The translations under genes and the position numbers were made by a program. 64,000 nt of DNA from Manis javanica (Eukaryota > Chordata > Mammalia > Pholidota > Manidae), in NCBI RefSeq assembly GCF_040802235.1, contig NC_133169.1, positions 43,469,034 to 43,533,033 on the forward strand, read 5' to 3'. This document shows, one piece after another, positions 11,865 through 23,859 of this stretch (within the stretch, counting starts at the first letter, position 1; every line of letters starts with the position of its first letter). The notes beneath the pieces are model-generated. The model searched no databases. It had not been told where the DNA came from and saw only the letters and a program-made list of their open reading frames with translations.

Positions 11865-12720
11865 CTAGAGCAGTCCCTGTAGAATGCCCTGTAGAAGTGG
11901 TTTGTGGGAGGCAAATTCCCTCACCATTTGCTTGTCTGGGAATTGTTTAATCCTTCCTTCATATTTAAATGATATTCGTGCTGGATACAGTAGTCTTGGT
12001 TCGAGGCCCTTCTGTTTCATTGCATTGAGTATATCATGCCATTCTCTTTTGGCCTGTAGGGTTTCTGTTGAGAAGTCTGATGATAGCCTGATGGGTTTCC
12101 CTTTGTAGGTAACCTTTTTTTTTCTCTCTGGTGCCTTTAATACTTTGTCCTTGTCTTTGATCTTTGCCATTTTAATTATTATGTGTCTTGGTGTTGCCCT
12201 CCTTGGATCCCTTGTCATGGGAGTTCTTTGTACCTCTGTGGTCTGAGAGGCCATTTCTTCCCCTAGTTTGGGGAAGTTTTTGGCAATTATTTCTTCAAAG
12301 ACACTTTCTATCCCTTTTTCTCTCTTATTCTTCTGGTATTCCTATAATGCGTATATTGTTCCTTTTCGATTGGTCACTCAGCTCTCTTAGAATTCTTTCA
12401 TTCCTGGAGATCCTTTTATCTCTCTCTGCATCAGCTTCTCTGCGTTCCTGTTCTCTGTTTTCTAGACTATTAATAGTCTCTTGCATCTCATCCATTCTGT
12501 TTTGAAGTCCTTCCAGAGCTTGTTTTAGTTCTGTATTCTCCTTAGTTCTTGCGTATTTCTCTGCAAGTCCATCAGCATGGTTATGACTTTTGTTTTGAAT
12601 TCTTTTTCAGGAAGACTGGCTAAATCCATCTCCCCATGTTCCTTCTCAGGGGAAGATGTAGCAGATGCCAAAGCTGTCTGGGTTAGTCTTGTCTGGATCA
12701 TATTTTTTTTGCCTTTTCAT
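11865..12720 (-). pseudogene. L1 ORF1 (RNA-binding chaperone), broken
   Basis: ORF1 protein is a coiled-coil trimer that coats L1 RNA. The ATG is at 12720-12718 (MKRQK start). Five codons in, an eight-base A run (12710-12703) puts the frame out; with seven As the frame would continue into the expected N-terminal text. The coiled-coil region (about 12540-12330) contains heptad-like E/L/R-rich text with another frame break. From 12254 to 11865 one frame encodes the RRM and C-terminal domains (HIIIKM, then REWHDIL and YPARISFKYEGRIKQFPDKQ) to the normal stop. Confidence 0.88.
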
Positions 12721-13513
12721 GTTGACAGGTGCTATTGACTGTCAGCTGGGAGGGCCTAACTTTTCACTTGCTACTGGCCTTTCTCTTCTGAGACAACTGC
12801 GACCCCTAGTGGCTTGTGTTGGGTAATTGCGCCTAGGCTGGGTCTTTGTGTCTTGCCTGGCCGAAGTGTAGGAATTTTCCTTTCTGCCTTTCTGTGGGCG
12901 TGTTTTGCCTTTGGCTGTTTCTCTGTTTTCACATCGCCGGGAGGGGTAATGGACTGGGGGGGGGCGCTGTTTGGCTGTTTACCTCCATGAGGGGTCTCAG
13001 AGCTGTTGCCCAGTGGCTTAGTGTGCCCAGTTTTCCCTGTAATTTCCAGCCACTGGGCTGTGACCTGTGTTGTTTCCGCCAACTGTTGAATCCCTGTCCT
13101 TTTAAGACTTTCAAAGAGCACTGGCTTTTGTTTGTCACAGGGGCATCAGCTTCAGCACCTGCTCAGAGGTCTTGCTGCCCTATTTCCCTAGTTTCCAGCC
13201 CTCCACGCATGTACTGTGTCTGCGCTCTGGTGCGAGTGGCTGGGGTAGGTGTTTAGCAGTCCTTGGCTCCCTCTCCCTCCCTCTGGGAGCTGGGGGGAGG
13301 TGTGCTGGGGTCTCGCTGGCTGGATCTTGTATCTTACCCCTTTCACCAGGCACTGAGCTCTCGCACGTGTCGATGTAGTCAGGCTGTTGTCCTGTGTCTT
13401 CTGGTCTCTCTTTTAGGATTAGTTGTGTTTGTTGTATTTTCAAAAATATAAATGTTTTTTGGGAGGATATTACCACTGTCCTACTCATGCAGCCATGTTG
13501 GCTCCACCCCGCT
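12721..13513 (-). promoter_or_regulatory. L1 5' UTR / internal promoter region
   Basis: G+C- and CpG-richer sequence upstream of ORF1 in sense, ending at the target duplication. Its position and composition fit the internal promoter of a full-length L1. I cannot name individual factor sites. Several open frames cross it on both strands but resemble nothing known. Confidence 0.65.
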
Positions 13514-13524
13514 CTTTATGTTTT
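13514..13524. repeat. Target-site duplication of the full-length L1, right copy
   Basis: Exact copy of the 11 bases at 5617-5627. It directly follows the G+C-rich 5' end of the L1 and is followed by continuation of the old L1 that served as target. Confidence 0.7.
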
Positions 13525-13574
13525 AGGAGGGAGTAGGTTGACTACAGTATAAGAGATTTCTTAAATAAACTTTT

Positions 13575-13880
13575 AAGAATATTCTTTAGATTATTTTATT
13601 TTTTAAAATACATATCACATAAAATTTCTATTTTAGTCATTTTAAAGGCATAATTTGGTGGTATTAAATATATTCATAGTGTACAATCCTCACCAACATC
13701 CATCTCATGAACTCTTGTCATATTCAAAACCAACTATATCCATTAGGTAGTTATCATATTGATCTTCTCACTCTGGCCCCTGGAAATCCCCATTCTACCC
13801 TTTTTATTATTACTGTCCTCAGCTTTTGCCCATGTCCAGCCTCTGGTAGTCACCATTCTACCCTCAGTTATTTTTATATA
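13575..13880 (-). repeat. Old L1 3' UTR fragment
   Basis: Plus-strand text runs from the 'acatatcacataaaatttctattttag' type end through 'gtgtacaatcctcaccaacatcca' to 'ctctggtagtcaccattctac'. This is characteristic of the 3' UTR of old mammalian L1 (L1M) families in reverse orientation. Confidence 0.7.
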
Positions 13881-13884
13881 TGAA

Positions 13885-15525
13885 GAACATTCCATCCAGA
13901 AACAGTAAAATATACATTCTTCTCACATGCACACGGCACATTCTTCAGGGTAGACTGCATGTTGGACCACAAAATAAGTCTCAAAAAAATTCAAGAAAAT
14001 TTATATTATGTCAAGCAACATTTCCAGTTATAGTCATATGAAAATAGAAGTTTATTACAAGAAGGAAATGGTAAAATGCAATATTCACAAAGAAGAATAA
14101 AGCTGGAAGTATCACACTCCCTGATTTCAAACTACATTATACACTTTAGTCATCAAAACTATTATAAAAATAGACACACAGGTCAATAGAAATGAGAGAC
14201 CAGAACAAACCTACACATATATGTACAATTAATCTAAGACAACGGAGCCAAGAGCATACAATGCAGAAAAGGCAGCTTTACAGTAAACAGTGTTGGAAAA
14301 CTGGAAAGATACATGTAAAAGAATGAAATTAGATCATTCAGAGAAAATAAATTCAAAATAGAGAGACTGAATGTAAGATCCAAATCCAGAAAGTTCCTAA
14401 AAGAACTCTTGGTAGTAAATTGGCATTTGTCTTAAGGACATCTTTGTGGATATGACTCCAAAGGCGCAGGAAATAAAAACAAATATAACAATAGGAGTGC
14501 ATTAAACTGAAGTGCTCTTATGCAGAACAGGAAAACATTACTAAATGAAGAAGCAACTTACTAAATACAAAGATATTTGAAAGCAAGTATTACATAGGTG
14601 GTTAGTATCCAAAATACATAAGGAACTCACACAATTCAACAGTAACAACAAAAATCCCATACATTTCAGTTAAAAATGTACAAGAGATCAGGATAAATAT
14701 TTCTACAGAGAATAGGTACAGATAGCTGACAGGCACATAAAAATGCTCAAATCACTAATTAGAGAAATGCAAAAACAAATCACAGTGACATTGTCACTTA
14801 ACTTCTGTTGAGTGTTTGTTACGAAAAAGACAAGAAATAACAAATGTTGAAGAGGATGTGAATAAAAATTGTTCCCAGGATTGTTAATTGGTGTAGTCCC
14901 TAGGGAAAAGAGTATGGGAATTCATCAAGCATTAAGAATAGAACTTCCATGTGACCCATCTATTCCACGTCTGGGTATTTGCTGAATGAAAACAAAAGCA
15001 GTAATTCGAAAAGATATATGGAGCCCTGTATTAACTGCAGCATTATTTATAATAGGCAATAAATGGGAACAACCAACTTGACCATCAATAGGTGAGTGAA
15101 TAAAGTGTAAGGGGTTTATGTATAAAATGGAATACAACCAAGAAAAAAAAAAGGAATAAACCATGTCATTTGTGACAAGGTCTATGTATGGATATGAAGT
15201 TATTACACTAAGTGAAATAAGTCAGATGTAAGATGAAATAATTCAGAAATAAGATGAATACCATATGGTTTCACTCTTACTTGTAATCTAAGAAAATTGA
15301 AAATATTAAATAAATAAATAAAATAAAAACAACTCATAGATGCAGAGAATAGAAAATACCAGAAAGAAAGGGGTTAGGGGTGAGGAAAATGGGTAAAGGA
15401 TGTCACATACTGTGATAGATGGTAAATGAACTTGTAGTGATCACTGCAGTGTATACAGATATATAATTATAAGGCTATACAACTGAAAATTATGTAATGA
15501 AATAATCATACTTGATTGCTCAAAG
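13885..15525 (+). repeat. Degenerate L1 ORF2 and 3' end with internal deletion
   Basis: Plus-strand L1 text: endonuclease-region sequence near 13910-14000, then a jump to the late reverse transcriptase region near 14100 ('gaagtatcacactccctgatttcaaact'), followed by C-terminal ORF2 text to about 15250 and a 3' UTR end near 15520 ('ggctatacaactgaaaattatgtaatgaaa'). Stops occur throughout, so this is an old, non-coding copy. Confidence 0.75.
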
Positions 15526-18500
15526 AAGATTCATGAGATATTAATCAACTCATGCCGTCATCACAATTAACCATTTTTTGTTGAGAAATTAAGTAAATAT
15601 TGCACAAAGAAAATCACAGAAGTTAAAAGCCAAAAAAAGATGAACATTTGATTATTTTTAGTGATGTGCCTGTCATGTATCATGAAATCAATTTTTTTCT
15701 GTACATTTTGTTCAAAGGAATAATTTATAATTTTATAATTTTAAATATCAAGTAGAAATAACATAAGCCTACTCATCTCCTAAACCTAGGGAAAAAATAC
15801 TGTATGTTCACATTATATTTAATGTTGGCAAATCAAAGTTAAATGTGTTTTTATTTTACTAACAATTTTAAAACTGGTTTTATTTACCTAAGATCACTTC
15901 AGATAGTGTATACTTTAAAAATATTGGTTTAAATTCTTTATTTCTGAAAGATTTAGAGACCTAACTTATGTAAATGCTCATCTATCTCTAGAAATTGTGA
16001 ATATAACTTCTTTAAGAAAGTTTATAAATTAATTTAGCAACACCACATGTGGATAGAAAGACATCACACAGATTTAACATACGTATAAGCAGACATACAT
16101 AAACATGCACAAAGATGGAAACAGAGCTTTTTCTACTTTGTGTTTCCAAATTTCCAGCCATGGGTCAATAGAACTTAGTAAAAGAGACTCTGGTTTCTTT
16201 GAAATAATTAGTTCTTGTCTTTTCTCCACATAACATATCTTTTTCTGAATTGTGTTTCTGTCAAGTAGGAAAAATGAAGGGTACCTGTTTCCTAATATTT
16301 TCTGGAGGAGAATTTCAAGTCCCTCCCTTGACCTGAAATGTAATTTTAAGAAGGCTGTGGACCAAATTTTAGGAGAGTGACCAAGGAGACATCTATGGTC
16401 TGTCTGAATCTTCCAAGAAAAACTAGTGACCCAAGAATCCATTATATTTCCGATTCATTTTTTTTCCTACTCAGATGGCGGTTGGCCCTCCGGGGGAGTG
16501 TCTCTGGGTGCCTGAGAGTCCCCCCATGAGGAGGGGCCCAGAGCTCAGGTGACGGTCAGGACTGCAGTGGGAAAGGATGAGACAGCGGGGAAAGGGTGAC
16601 GGAGGAGCAGAGGTCCAAAGGGGGGCCTCGCAAGGAGAACAGGGGAACTGGGTGAGAGCTCCAAGGTGGCAGGGAGGGAAGGGAACAAAGCCCTCGGCGG
16701 GAGGCGGGCTTCCAGGGGTCACACTGGGGGCGAAAGTTTCCTGAGGAAGCCAGTGAAACAGCAAATTGCCTTCAGCAAAATCATGCCAGTGAGGAGATGG
16801 TCAGAGCCTTCAAATCACAGAGTCAGCGGGCATTCAGACAGGGGCTGAAGTCAGCGGGGACATTCCCATGGGCAAAGCAGGCTCAGGCTGAGATGGAAGG
16901 AAAGAGGGCTTTAAACAGACGGCTTCTGAGGGACTCTCATCATCTGCTTCCGATTAGGCCAACTTCTGACCACAGAGCTCTTTACAAATACAGTTCAGAA
17001 GTGGCGTTATCTAATATCATCTTGGACACACAGACATTCTTAGGAATATTGAAGTCTTTTAAATTAGTTTATCTTTTAAACCAGAAATAAACTTAGAAAG
17101 GTACTCAAGACTAAAATAATAAGCCTTTTATTATATAACCATGGACTCTAGAGGCATCCCCAAAGGCAGGGTACAATATTACAATTTTAACATAAATTAG
17201 TCATGGGAGAGGAAGTCCAGAAATAGGATGATAGCCAATAATACTCTAATTCTATAAGTGTTGCCAGGGGATAACTACACTTGATGTGGTAAACATTTAG
17301 TAATGTACATATTTGTCAAATCAGTAGGTTGTGCACCTGAAACCAATCTTATAAAGTATATCAACTATATTTTGAATAAAACAATGAAGCCCTCTCAAAG
17401 TCCAGAACGCCTCCCAAAGTGAGCTGCAAGGCTGAGACAACTCACTGCCTCCCCTGAGATCCGGCAAAGGCCGGCAGGATGTCAGCTGCAGATGGGGCGC
17501 GACTCACATCTCTCTCCAGCCGTGTGACGGGCCCCCAGTGTGACAGCCGGCCTCCTGCACACACAGAAGCAATGCCCTGGATCCTGGTAGGAGGAAAGCA
17601 AGGCAAGTTCTTAGGAGCAACAGGAAAGTAATGACTGTCCCAGGGACAGAGAAGATCTATGACCAATTCCAGTGTGAGCAGAGTCACAGTGCAGAGAAAG
17701 GTTTACAAGTGATTTTGTCCTGCTCATCTTAATGTGGAAAAGAAGGAAAATAGGAGAAATTTATTTTTCTTTCTCTCTCACCCAGTCAGCACAGAGACCC
17801 AGGAGATCTGACTCTGATAATAATTATTGCCCTTTGACAGTTTCTGCCAGTTTTCCCAGGACGTCTTCCTCAGGCTTTGGAAGGAATGGGTTTTCCTAGC
17901 CATCCCTGTTAGGGCATCAGACACTGCAGGAGAAGAAATATTTACCTTCCATCTTTCTTTTTAGTTCTTGAGTGGGACCCCTGAGTAAGATAAATCATAT
18001 AAGATTAATCAATGTATGTTTTATGTATATAGGAGCCTCTCTAAATGAACTAAAGACCTGTAGAAATGGTTCATACTGAGAAACTTGATGCTCTAGTTGA
18101 TGAAGGGGGAAACACTGTGGAAAGGTGTGGAGGGACGAAGAGTCGGGGCTGAGTGTGGTGAGCCGTGGGAGCCTTACCAGGGCTGGCTTGCTCAGATGCC
18201 GCTCTGCTTCTGGTCTGTGGAGACGAGGAAGCTCCTTGCCGCTGGGTACACAGACGGCACCGCTCACATTAGGGTTTCATGATCCACTCCACAGGAAGGT
18301 CAGAAAGTCCTTTCTGCACCTGCCATTTCTCAAATTCTTTCAGTTTGAAATATTCACCAGTTACCATTATGAGAGTATATTAACCTCTTGCAACTCTTAT
18401 CCTGATGGATTTCATGTCCATTATTGATCACCACTTGAAGGAATTATAATTTCGATTATTAAAATTATAATTCTATAATTTTTTCCATAAAACACGCTGC

Positions 18501-19827
18501 CACTCTTCTAAGGAAAAAATAGATTTTTAATCACTGTTTTCCTGGTAATAAAAAGATAATATAGAGAGTAAGGGAACTAAACATTTCCAGGGATCTCCAC
18601 AAAACACACAAGTTCTGAAATATTTAAACTAATACTATTTTACCAAGACAGGTTTAACTGATGCAGAATAACAGTCTTTTCTGTTGTCAGAACTCTTCCC
18701 AACTACCTTGACACGTGAACATATCTAATCGTGTTTACAATAACTACTTCTTTAAGGGAAATGAACATATAATTTGGGGAATTTTTCCATAGACCCTATG
18801 GGAAATCTTAAATATATCTTTATGTATAAGAAACACAAAAGTTTTATTTTATCATATTCAGGTATTTTTTCCAATCTGTTATTAGTATATATAATTAGTA
18901 TAATAAGAATCAAGAGTTGTCAGAAGATACTTAGGGACATGTTAAATGAGATTGCATGTGAATGAGAAACAGTAACTAACCATGTATCTAAACCAAGAGA
19001 CCATAAAGAATTTGGTGTTATCCTTAAAACCGACATAACATGATTTAAGCATTCGAAGAAAACTTTGTATGCTTTTGTTAAGTAATTAAGAACAGAATAA
19101 ATCAATATAAGGCCAAAAACATAATTTTGATGAGACACACACTCTGTAGGTAATGACATTCAATGCCATGAAAATCTTCCATTGAACAACATCTGCTATA
19201 ATTTTAAGGTACTTCATGGCTTCTTTTTAGACTCAGATTAGAAATATTAATATTAACTTGAGACACGGTTCAGATGCAGTTTCCTCTAGGATTTGTGTCT
19301 GCTTTAGGTGTCCCTCCCAAGGACTCTGGAAGGGTCTGCGTGCACGTCCACAATGGCCCTGAGCCTACTGCATTATTTTCGCCTGCTGTTTGTTTCACCT
19401 CAGCACTAGATGCACCTTCAGTCAAGTCACATGTAAATTTCATCTTGGCAGCTCAAATATATTTCATGGTACTGCACTCATTCAAGAATTTCATTTTTTT
19501 GTTTTGAGTGAATCAAATAGAGAAAGTAAGTTATTAGGTGACCAAGCATAAAAACTCTTCATGAAAAATAAAACAATACCTTTGTTGTTATGTCGCAGAG
19601 AGAGTGGATCCTGGTCAAAGAAGATCAGCAAGTGGGAGCTACGCTGTCTGATGTGGTGCAATTATCTAAACTTTGAAACAATCAGGCTCTTCAGTGTTCA
19701 TTTCCTTAAGTGTGTATGAATACAGTCCTTTCTTTCCTCAGGTCTTTCCAAAGTTAAGGATGAGGCCAATGAAGAATAAATGTCCAGTGATCTGAAAGCG
19801 CTCTGTCCCTGGGGATGTTTGGATATA
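15526..19827. other. Intergenic region between L1 sequence and the intact OR
   Basis: Mostly AT-rich with no gene I can support. A plus-strand L1MA-like 3' end lies at about 17255-17390. Two patches are clearly richer in G+C and CpG, 16450-16960 and 17400-17690; both have open frames on both strands, but none resembles a known protein. The patch at 18095-18290 is similar but weaker. From about 19700 the sequence belongs to duplicated copy B, downstream of the receptor. Confidence 0.5.
17255..17390 (+). repeat. L1MA-like 3' end fragment
   Basis: Text such as 'ttgccaggggataactacac' followed by 'gttgtgcacctgaaacca' and 'tatcaactatattttgaataaaa' matches the 3' terminus of mid-age L1 families in plus orientation. 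Confidence 0.55.
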
Positions 19828-20772
19828 TTACATGAAGTGAGAGTCTTGGCCAAGTGTCCTATGCAGCAATCTCATCAGAGCCTGCTTCATGTCCTTGTTC
19901 CTGAGGCTGTAGATTACAGGGTTCACTGTTGGAGGTACCACAGTGTAGATCACAGAAAGCAGCCTCTCAGTAACTGATGGTGAGTTTGAAGGTGGTTTGA
20001 GATAAACAAAACAGGCAGTTATAATAAAAATGGTGAAAACAATGAGATGGGGAAGGCATATGGAGAAAGCTCTAGACTGACTTTTCGTGGTAGGAATCTT
20101 CAGCACACTGGAGAAAATATAAATGTAAGAGATCATGATACAGATAAAACAAGACATGCCTAAACACATACCTAGTCCAATACTCACATAAACTATCATT
20201 GGTGTTTCAGAGCAGGACATCCTTAGTAATGAGGAGACATCACAGAAAAACTGTGGAATCACATTGGAGCCACAGAAGGGCATGGAAAATGTGCCAGCTG
20301 TGTACACAGCTCCAAATAACCCCCCAGTAACCCAGGAAACAGCAGCCATCAGGGCACAGGTGCCACCACTCATGAAGACCTCATAGTGCAGGGGACAGCA
20401 AATCGCCACATAGCGGTCATAAGACATGGCAGTGAGCACAAATATCTCACCTGCTGTAAAGGAAGTCATTAAAAGTAGCTGGAAAGCACACCCCAAAATG
20501 GAAATTGAAGTGTTGTGAGTTAGGTTGTTGACAATGAATTTTGGGATTGGGACAGACACGAGGAAGACATCCAGTAAGGACAAATTCTTCAGGAAGAAGT
20601 ACATGGGTGTTTGTAGCTGCAGGTCTAGGGCGATGAGAGTGATGATCAGAAGGTTACTCATTAGGACAGCCAGGTAAACCACTAGGAAGAGCACACCGTG
20701 TACAATCTGGAGCTCCCAGACTTCAGAAAACCCCTGAAGAAGAAACCCTATGGCCATTGTGGCATTGACCAT
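19828..20772 (-). CDS. OR14A2: Olfactory receptor, OR14A2-like, intact
   Basis: Odorant receptor coupled to G-olf in the ciliary membrane of olfactory neurons (family knowledge). I start at the ATG at 20772-20770, giving 314 residues. The frame is open a further 18 bases upstream but only to a GTG, and the start MVNAT supplies the usual N-glycosylation site. Motifs in order: TM1 to about residue 50; PMYFFLKNLSLLDVFLVS in TM2; the MSYDRYVAIC motif after TM3; a Cys-rich second extracellular loop (GTFSMPFCGSN, IPQFFCDV); SYIYIFSSVL in TM5; RAFSICLPHL at the start of TM6; and the TM7 motif PPTVNPVIYSLRNKD. A splice acceptor (tctccttctcttgacag) ends at 20794, so upstream non-coding exons are likely. 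It is a near-twin of the dead copy at 1-505. Assignment to OR14A2 rather than another OR14A member is from memory of the human protein. Confidence 0.93.
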   Translation of the reverse strand: MVNATMAIGFLLQGFSEVWELQIVHGVLFLVVYLAVLMSNLLIITLIALDLQLQTPMYFFLKNLSLLDVFLVSVPIPKFIVNNLTHNTSISILGCAFQLLLMTSFTAGEIFVLTAMSYDRYVAICCPLHYEVFMSGGTCALMAAVSWVTGGLFGAVYTAGTFSMPFCGSNVIPQFFCDVSSLLRMSCSETPMIVYVSIGLGMCLGMSCFICIMISYIYIFSSVLKIPTTKSQSRAFSICLPHLIVFTIFIITACFVYLKPPSNSPSVTERLLSVIYTVVPPTVNPVIYSLRNKDMKQALMRLLHRTLGQDSHFM

Positions 20773-20793
20773 ATGCTGGATTCTCTTCACTGC

Positions 20794-20811
20794 CTGTCAA
20801 GAGAAGGAGAT
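20794..20811 (-). promoter_or_regulatory. Splice acceptor before the intact OR14A2-like coding exon
   Basis: In sense, a pyrimidine tract ends in CAG 21 bases before the ATG. Mammalian ORs commonly join non-coding 5' exons to a single coding exon at such a site. The same element is kept in the dead copy at about 525-545. Confidence 0.6.
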
Positions 20812-22699
20812 ATGCAAAGAAACATTAATTTACAGGAACCATACTGATATACAGAATCATTTCATTGAAGAAGAGGCATAGATCCACCTTAAATGCCTCT
20901 GAAGAGTACTGAAAAGTTCATTTTTTAAGATAAAAGGATTCCATGAATGATACATGAAGTCCATAAGTCCCTATATGAGTTACACCTCACCCTGTAGCCT
21001 CTGCCATAACTTCCTACCAGATAAATACAATAAATCATAATTTATTATAATTTAATAAATTTTTCCCAACCTAATTAGTACTGCAATAATATTGTGCTGT
21101 TATTAATGAGAAATTCTTTTGCTTTCAGAAAGGAATCTAAAGGCCTTTAACTGTAGGATTTTTATGTTATCATCCCTAATTGTCTAAAAGGAGTAAATTT
21201 TGAATTCTCTATTTTTTGTAATAATCATAATCTCTCATTTACAAAGCATTTAGTAATCAAACATAGCCAAATAATTTATTCTTACCTTATACACACAAAG
21301 GAATATCAAAAATTATTTGTTAAATGTTTGTATTGGGCATTAAACTGGCAGAGACAAATTTTTTAAAAGGTTGATTTTGGGGAGCTTGCTGTGAATGGGA
21401 GGAGAAAATTAATAAACATACCTATAAAGAAATATTGCAAAGAGTTTTTGTGTCATTAAAATAACACAAATGCATTATCTGACAGATTACCTGGGTGGTA
21501 GTGGAGACTGGAGGTGGGCAGTGGCTCCCTGCTGGGAGACCAAGAATCTGAAACCCAAGTAAAGAGAAGAATGCAGGACAAAGGCCATTGAAGGAGACAC
21601 TCTGGGAGCACAGCTGAAACAGAAAAGAAAACGCAGCCGGCATCTGAATCACATATGGAGAATCCCTGTGTGGTGAACGGGAAGAATGCGTGGTGCAGAA
21701 ATAAAATAACTTTGAAGAACATTTATCACCCTATTCTAATTTTCTCCAGAAATACCCAGAGAGGGGTCAAAAGAGAAAGAAGAGTGGAGAAATCGGCTAC
21801 TGTGTTTCACTGCTTTTGATGCATTCCATAAATTTCCACAAGATTTAGATATTATTATTTTGTAATAGTATTTTAACATTTCACCAATAAAACATTGAAA
21901 TTCATACCTTAAAATAATACCAATGCTTCAACCACCGGACAAAGGATTTCTTTATAGATGATTCTAACATGTAAATTAAAAGCGGAAATTCTGAAAAAAG
22001 AAATATATAATTTCACCTAAAATTAATCACCTGAAATTAAAACAGACCTATATCTTGTTTTGGAATCTCTGTCATTATAGGATATAGTTGTATTTCTGTT
22101 CTTCTGTGGAAGGGCTAAAAGATGTCTACTAAGATGTGATAGTTTCTTCAGAGAGAGAGATGAATATTTAAGCTACCAGGAAATTCATTTGCCTCTTTTA
22201 TTTTAAACTTGACATCATTTGAAACATTCTTTAGTCAAAGTGTCTACAACAAATTATTTTTAAAGTATGTGACTGATGCTTAGAATTCCCCAAAGAAGAA
22301 TGTCTTAGGAGTCCTCTGAGCAGCCTTATTATGTAATTGTCTCTTATGGCCTTAGAATAATAATTATTGGTATTTTCTGGAAGCAGAACTGTTCACACCC
22401 CAGAAAACTTTCTGGAATACTCTGTGAAGGATATTGTCCAGACTTTGGGAAGAATAATAATAGAGTGCTTAAATATTCCCTTAATTCTGCTCATTCATAG
22501 ACTATATGCTAGTGGTTACCACTTCATAATTGTCAATAATCACTTGGGCACTTGGCTAAAAGCGAAGATTCCTGTCAAACATTGCTAATTACTGACTGAG
22601 TGTGTCAAGGTGAAGTTGGAGAAAATAATTTAGTCAGTCAAATTTTCAAAGCAGATGGATATTATGCTTTGTAAATCCTTTCTGTAGACCTAGTCATCT

Positions 22700-23859
22700 T
22701 GTTGCCGGGCAGCCGCATCTAGTGAGGTCTCCTCCTGGGCACTCGGTGGGATCTCAGCCTGGAGGTGGGAGTGCTGGTGACGCTGACAGAGCAGGAATTC
22801 TCAAGCAGCTCAGAGGTGGGCAGGTAAGGAAGGGATTCATTAAAGCAAGAGCAGCAGCGAATGGGCAGCTGCCCTGCAGGTAGGAGAGAGCAAGGAGGAG
22901 CAGAGGGGAGTAAGGACAGCTTGTTGCCCTCCTGCTTGGCTGCGGGCAGATTCCCTTGCCAGCTCCTGAAGCCAGGGCCCCCGGGTGGCCCATTTCCACT
23001 TGGATCTGCACGGCATGGGGACTAGCCCGTACCACCCAAGGATTTGGGGGAGCCAAAAAGCACAGGATGGAGGGAGATAATGTTCTGAGAACTTCCCAAA
23101 GAAAGGAGATTTTCAGGCAGGCCGCTAAAAGCCGATGGCACAGCTGCAGTTCTGCCTGGGTCACCCTGGCAATGGGAACTTGCAGGCCCAAATCAGAGCT
23201 CTCAGGAGCCCCTCCCTGCATGTCAGGTATACAGTGGTGACAGAATGAAGACTTGGAAATAAAATGAAATGGCAGAGACAACAAAGACAATTGCCACTGG
23301 AAGAGGGCAGAGACAAGACACAACAAGCTGGGCAGTGAGAAGGCTTTGTTTAAGAGCATGCACTTAGAAAGTGGTGCAGACCACCTCAGAGAGCGGGTGT
23401 GCTAAAGGGCTAGGGATTCTGGCTTTCAAGGCTTTCAAGAATGGTGCAAAGGGTGGAGGGGCATTGTGGGACCTAGGCCTGACCTGCAGTCTGATGATGT
23501 CCATCTCCAGTGAGGGACACTGCGTCCTCATGCACAGTCAGTTCTCTAGGTAATTCTGTAAGATAAACTGAACCCAGGGTGTTTACTGATCTGGTTCCCC
23601 TCCAAGAGAGTGGCTTCCCTCAAGCACTGGGACCACATCAGTTAACACTGCATGCACCACCTTAAGATTGGGTGGGTTATTGTCTCATTACCAAAGAATA
23701 TCTTAGGAATCTTACCTCTTAACTCTCTGGTTTTCAAAATGGAATCTTAACCATAAGAAGGGGTCCCTCTTGTTCTTCCTATACTGTTTATATGTTGGCT
23801 TTTTCATCAGTCAGGAACAGTTATTCATGGTGCTTCTCCCATGCCCCTCAGCTACCTCA
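22700..23859. mobile_element. Solo LTR-like insertion (1.16 kb)
   Basis: Aligning copy A (2769-2790) with copy B shows an empty site in A and 1,160 extra bases in B, starting TGTTGCCGGG and ending CTACCTCA, so it has the TG...CA ends of an LTR. The flanking four bases (ATCT and GCCT) are only a weak target duplication. It is G+C-rich compared with its neighbours, with an AATAAA at 23258 on the plus strand and a TATA-like stretch read on the minus strand near 23790. Orientation is therefore undecided. A 201-codon open frame on the minus strand (23359-22754) resembles no known protein and I do not call it a gene. Confidence 0.65.

Larger units (their letters stand above)
5628..13513 (-). mobile_element. 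Full-length LINE-1 retrotransposon with 3' extension
   Basis: In sense order on the minus strand: 5' UTR (about 13513-12721), ORF1 (12720-11865), ORF2 (about 11640-7847), a long 3' UTR (7846-5852), an A-rich tail, then an extra 220-bp segment ending in a second A-rich tail. The 11-base sequence CTTTATGTTTT flanks it on both sides (5617-5627 and 13514-13524), which fits a target-site duplication enclosing the whole block including the extension. It looks fairly young, with long open stretches, but both ORFs are broken, so it cannot move on its own. It lies inside an older plus-strand L1. Confidence 0.88.

Noticed and set aside
16471-16848. Overlapping open frames in the CpG-rich patch at 16450-16960
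   Set aside because: Proline/glycine/arginine-rich text on both strands reflects base composition. No family similarity seen.
20773-20790. Six-residue N-terminal extension of the intact OR14A2-like receptor
   Set aside because: It would need a GTG start. The ATG at 20772 gives the normal OR length and the usual glycosylation site at residues 3-5.
22754-23359. 201-codon open frame on the minus strand
   Set aside because: It lies wholly inside the LTR-like insertion absent from copy A, has G+C-driven composition, and resembles no protein. Long open frames are expected in G+C-rich DNA.
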